Of a stretch of 41,648 bases of DNA, positions 40,218-41,648 are shown one piece after another (within the stretch, counting starts at the first letter, position 1; every line of letters starts with the position of its first letter). The position numbers and the translations under genes are program-made. Location: positions 227,103 through 268,750 of the forward strand of contig CALVQK010000001.1 in assembly GCA_944358305.1 (NCBI GenBank), in the 5' to 3' direction. The notes below the pieces were generated by a model that saw only the letters and a list, made by a program, of their open reading frames with translations, was not told the origin of the DNA and did no database searches. Origin of the DNA: an uncultured Bacilli bacterium. Its GTDB lineage: Bacteria > Bacillota_I > Bacilli_A > RF39 > UBA660.

Positions 40218-41628
40218 TTTCTTCAATCTTCATTAAATTAGTAATTCTCTTAGTTTCAGTATTAGGGAAACCACCAGTAATTACAATTAAATCTCCTTCA
40301 TTAAGTTCCATAAACTCCTTAGCTTTCTCAACACTTTGAGTTAATACTTCATCAGTAGTTTCAAGGAAAGGTAATGTTCCTGCATAAACACCCCAGTTTA
40401 AAGCTAAACGTCTGCCTGTTTTCTCATCAGTACATAATGCAAGTATTGGAGCATCTGGTTTTAAGTTACTAATAACTCTTGCAGTTCTACCACTGATTGT
40501 AGCAGCACAGATTAGTTTTGCGCCTAAAGCATCTGTACTAAGTACAACATTAGAAGCAATAGATTTAGTAATGTTATCTAAGCTTTCAATATCAAAAGCA
40601 TAATCGAAGCTTGCATATTCTTCAGTAGTCTCACAAATCTTAGCCATAGCAGCAACTGTTTCTACTGGATGTTTTCCAATAGTAGTTTCACCACTTAACA
40701 TAACAGCATCAGTGCCATCTAAAACAGCATTAGCAATATCACTAGTTTCTGCTCTTTTTGGACGAATATTATCACTAGACATCATTGTCTCAAGCATCTC
40801 AGTAGCAACAATAGAGATTTTTCCAAGTCTTCTACAAGTATTAATCATTTGTTTTTGATAGATTGGAACCATTTCACTAGGAACTTCAGTACCAAGGTCA
40901 CCACGAGCTACCATAACACCATCACTAACACTTAAAATATCTTCTAAGTTTTCAATACCTAAAGCACTTTCAATCTTACAAATAATTTGTAAGTCTTCTC
41001 TACCATGTTCTTTTAAGATCTCTTTAACTTCTAAAACATCTTCTTTAGTAGACACAAATGAAATAGCAAGAAATTCTCCACCATGTTCACATGCATAGAT
41101 AATATCTTCACGATCTGCATCACTAACATATGGGATATTAAGTTTAATACCAGGAACACTCATACTCTTACGGTTTCCTAATACTCCACCATCAATAATC
41201 TTACATGTAACTCTATCTTCATATTTAGCGATAACTTCAAGTTTCATCTTAGCATTCTCTAACAAAATAATATCACCAACATTAAGAGAATCAATAGCAC
41301 TTGGATGATTAACAGAAAATCTTTCTTTAGTACCAGTAACAGTTTCTTTAACTATATCAATAGTCTCCCCTGGAACAAGTTCAATAGAATCATTTTCCAT
41401 AATTCCACATCTAAATTCAGGACCTTTAGTATCCCAAAGAATAGCTACATTCATACCAGTTCTTTTTCTTACTTCACGAACTGATGAACAAGCAAGTTCT
41501 CTTTCTTCTATAGTAGCATGAGAAAAGTTAATTCTTGCTACGTTCATTCCTGCTCTAACCATTTTTTCCATTACATCAGGTTGATTACTAGCAGGACCTA
41601 TACTACAAACAATTTTTGTCTTTTTCAT
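40213..41628 (-). CDS. pyk: Pyruvate kinase
   Basis: Last step of glycolysis: phosphoenolpyruvate plus ADP to pyruvate plus ATP. The 471-residue protein has KKTKIVCSIGPAS, INFSHATIEER, LWDTKGPEFRCG, the catalytic-loop ICKIESALGIENLEDIL, VARGDLGTEVP and DAVMLSGETTIGKHP, then SGRTARVISNLKPDAPILAL in the C-terminal domain. It lacks the additional PEP-utiliser-like C-terminal domain of the Bacillus enzyme and so is the short form. GGAGTGA stands before ATG 41628, close to the window end, so any upstream operon partner is not visible. Confidence 0.98.
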   Translation of the reverse strand: MKKTKIVCSIGPASNQPDVMEKMVRAGMNVARINFSHATIEERELACSSVREVRKRTGMNVAILWDTKGPEFRCGIMENDSIELVPGETIDIVKETVTGTKERFSVNHPSAIDSLNVGDIILLENAKMKLEVIAKYEDRVTCKIIDGGVLGNRKSMSVPGIKLNIPYVSDADREDIIYACEHGGEFLAISFVSTKEDVLEVKEILKEHGREDLQIICKIESALGIENLEDILSVSDGVMVARGDLGTEVPSEMVPIYQKQMINTCRRLGKISIVATEMLETMMSSDNIRPKRAETSDIANAVLDGTDAVMLSGETTIGKHPVETVAAMAKICETTEEYASFDYAFDIESLDNITKSIASNVVLSTDALGAKLICAATISGRTARVISNLKPDAPILALCTDEKTGRRLALNWGVYAGTLPFLETTDEVLTQSVEKAKEFMELNEGDLIVITGGFPNTETKRITNLMKIEEI

Positions 41629-41648
41629 TATTTACTTCACTCCTTCTA

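Noticed and set aside
1..41648. UGA read as tryptophan (Mycoplasma code)
   Set aside because: UGA ends genes at natural positions, with coupled starts (2458-2460, 17116-17118, 21961-21963), and tryptophan in conserved proteins is TGG.
1..41648. tRNA or rRNA genes
   Set aside because: I found no cloverleaf or T-arm-like sequence in the gaps and no rRNA-like segment; a tRNAscan run would settle it.

Overview
The window is strongly A+T-rich, densely packed bacterial DNA with Firmicutes-type regulation: extended Shine-Dalgarno sites, sigma-A promoters with 16-18 bp spacers, U-tailed hairpin terminators and a T-box leader. UGA acts as a stop (for example the ATGA overlap at 2457-2460), so this is not a Mycoplasma-code organism. 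Gene content (T-box alaS, DUF1540, SpoIVB, SpoIIM, a short pyruvate kinase) suggests an uncultured, reduced, low-GC Bacilli or Mollicutes-related gut lineage; that placement is inference.

Layout: (1) 1-3.5 kb: 3' end of pnp; a complete type III toxin-antitoxin locus (36-nt ToxI repeats, terminator, ToxN) on the minus strand; an unknown acidic-tailed protein co-translated with a Xer recombinase; a candidate small RNA. (2) 3.5-9.7 kb: AI-2E family permease; an alanine-type T-box leader whose 5' half lies inside the permease gene; two P-loop kinases, alaS and holA. (3) 9.7-14.9 kb: three unknown genes, two built from three copies of one ~400-residue module. (4) 14.9-23.5 kb: rarA (minus), then an unknown gene, mutS, an unknown gene, an HD-domain protein and a frameshifted membrane protein gene, closed by convergent adenosine deaminase. 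(5) 23.5-24 kb: a candidate type I toxin-antitoxin locus with a 22-residue hydrophobic peptide. (6) 24-28 kb: nusB, xseA, zinc-ribbon protein, xseB, DUF1653, frameshifted GNAT, unknown, flavodoxin. (7) 28-35.3 kb: SpoIVB-like peptidase, tiny genes, SpoIIM-like protein, a membrane metallopeptidase, mnmA, a HTH regulator, a HTH-membrane protein and a DUF1540 protein. (8) 35.3-41.6 kb: deoB and xerD (minus), a CHC2 zinc-finger protein, tmcAL, gmk, and pyk (minus).

Most recognised genes are housekeeping: RNA decay, tRNA charging and modification, DNA replication, repair and recombination, nucleotide salvage. The orders nusB-xseA-xseB...spoIVB and spoIIM...xerD-deoB echo the Bacillus chromosome, so this looks like an eroded ancestral backbone with small accessory loci (toxin-antitoxin systems, a lineage-specific family) in the gaps. 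Two genes carry apparent single-base frameshifts that may be real decay or assembly error.
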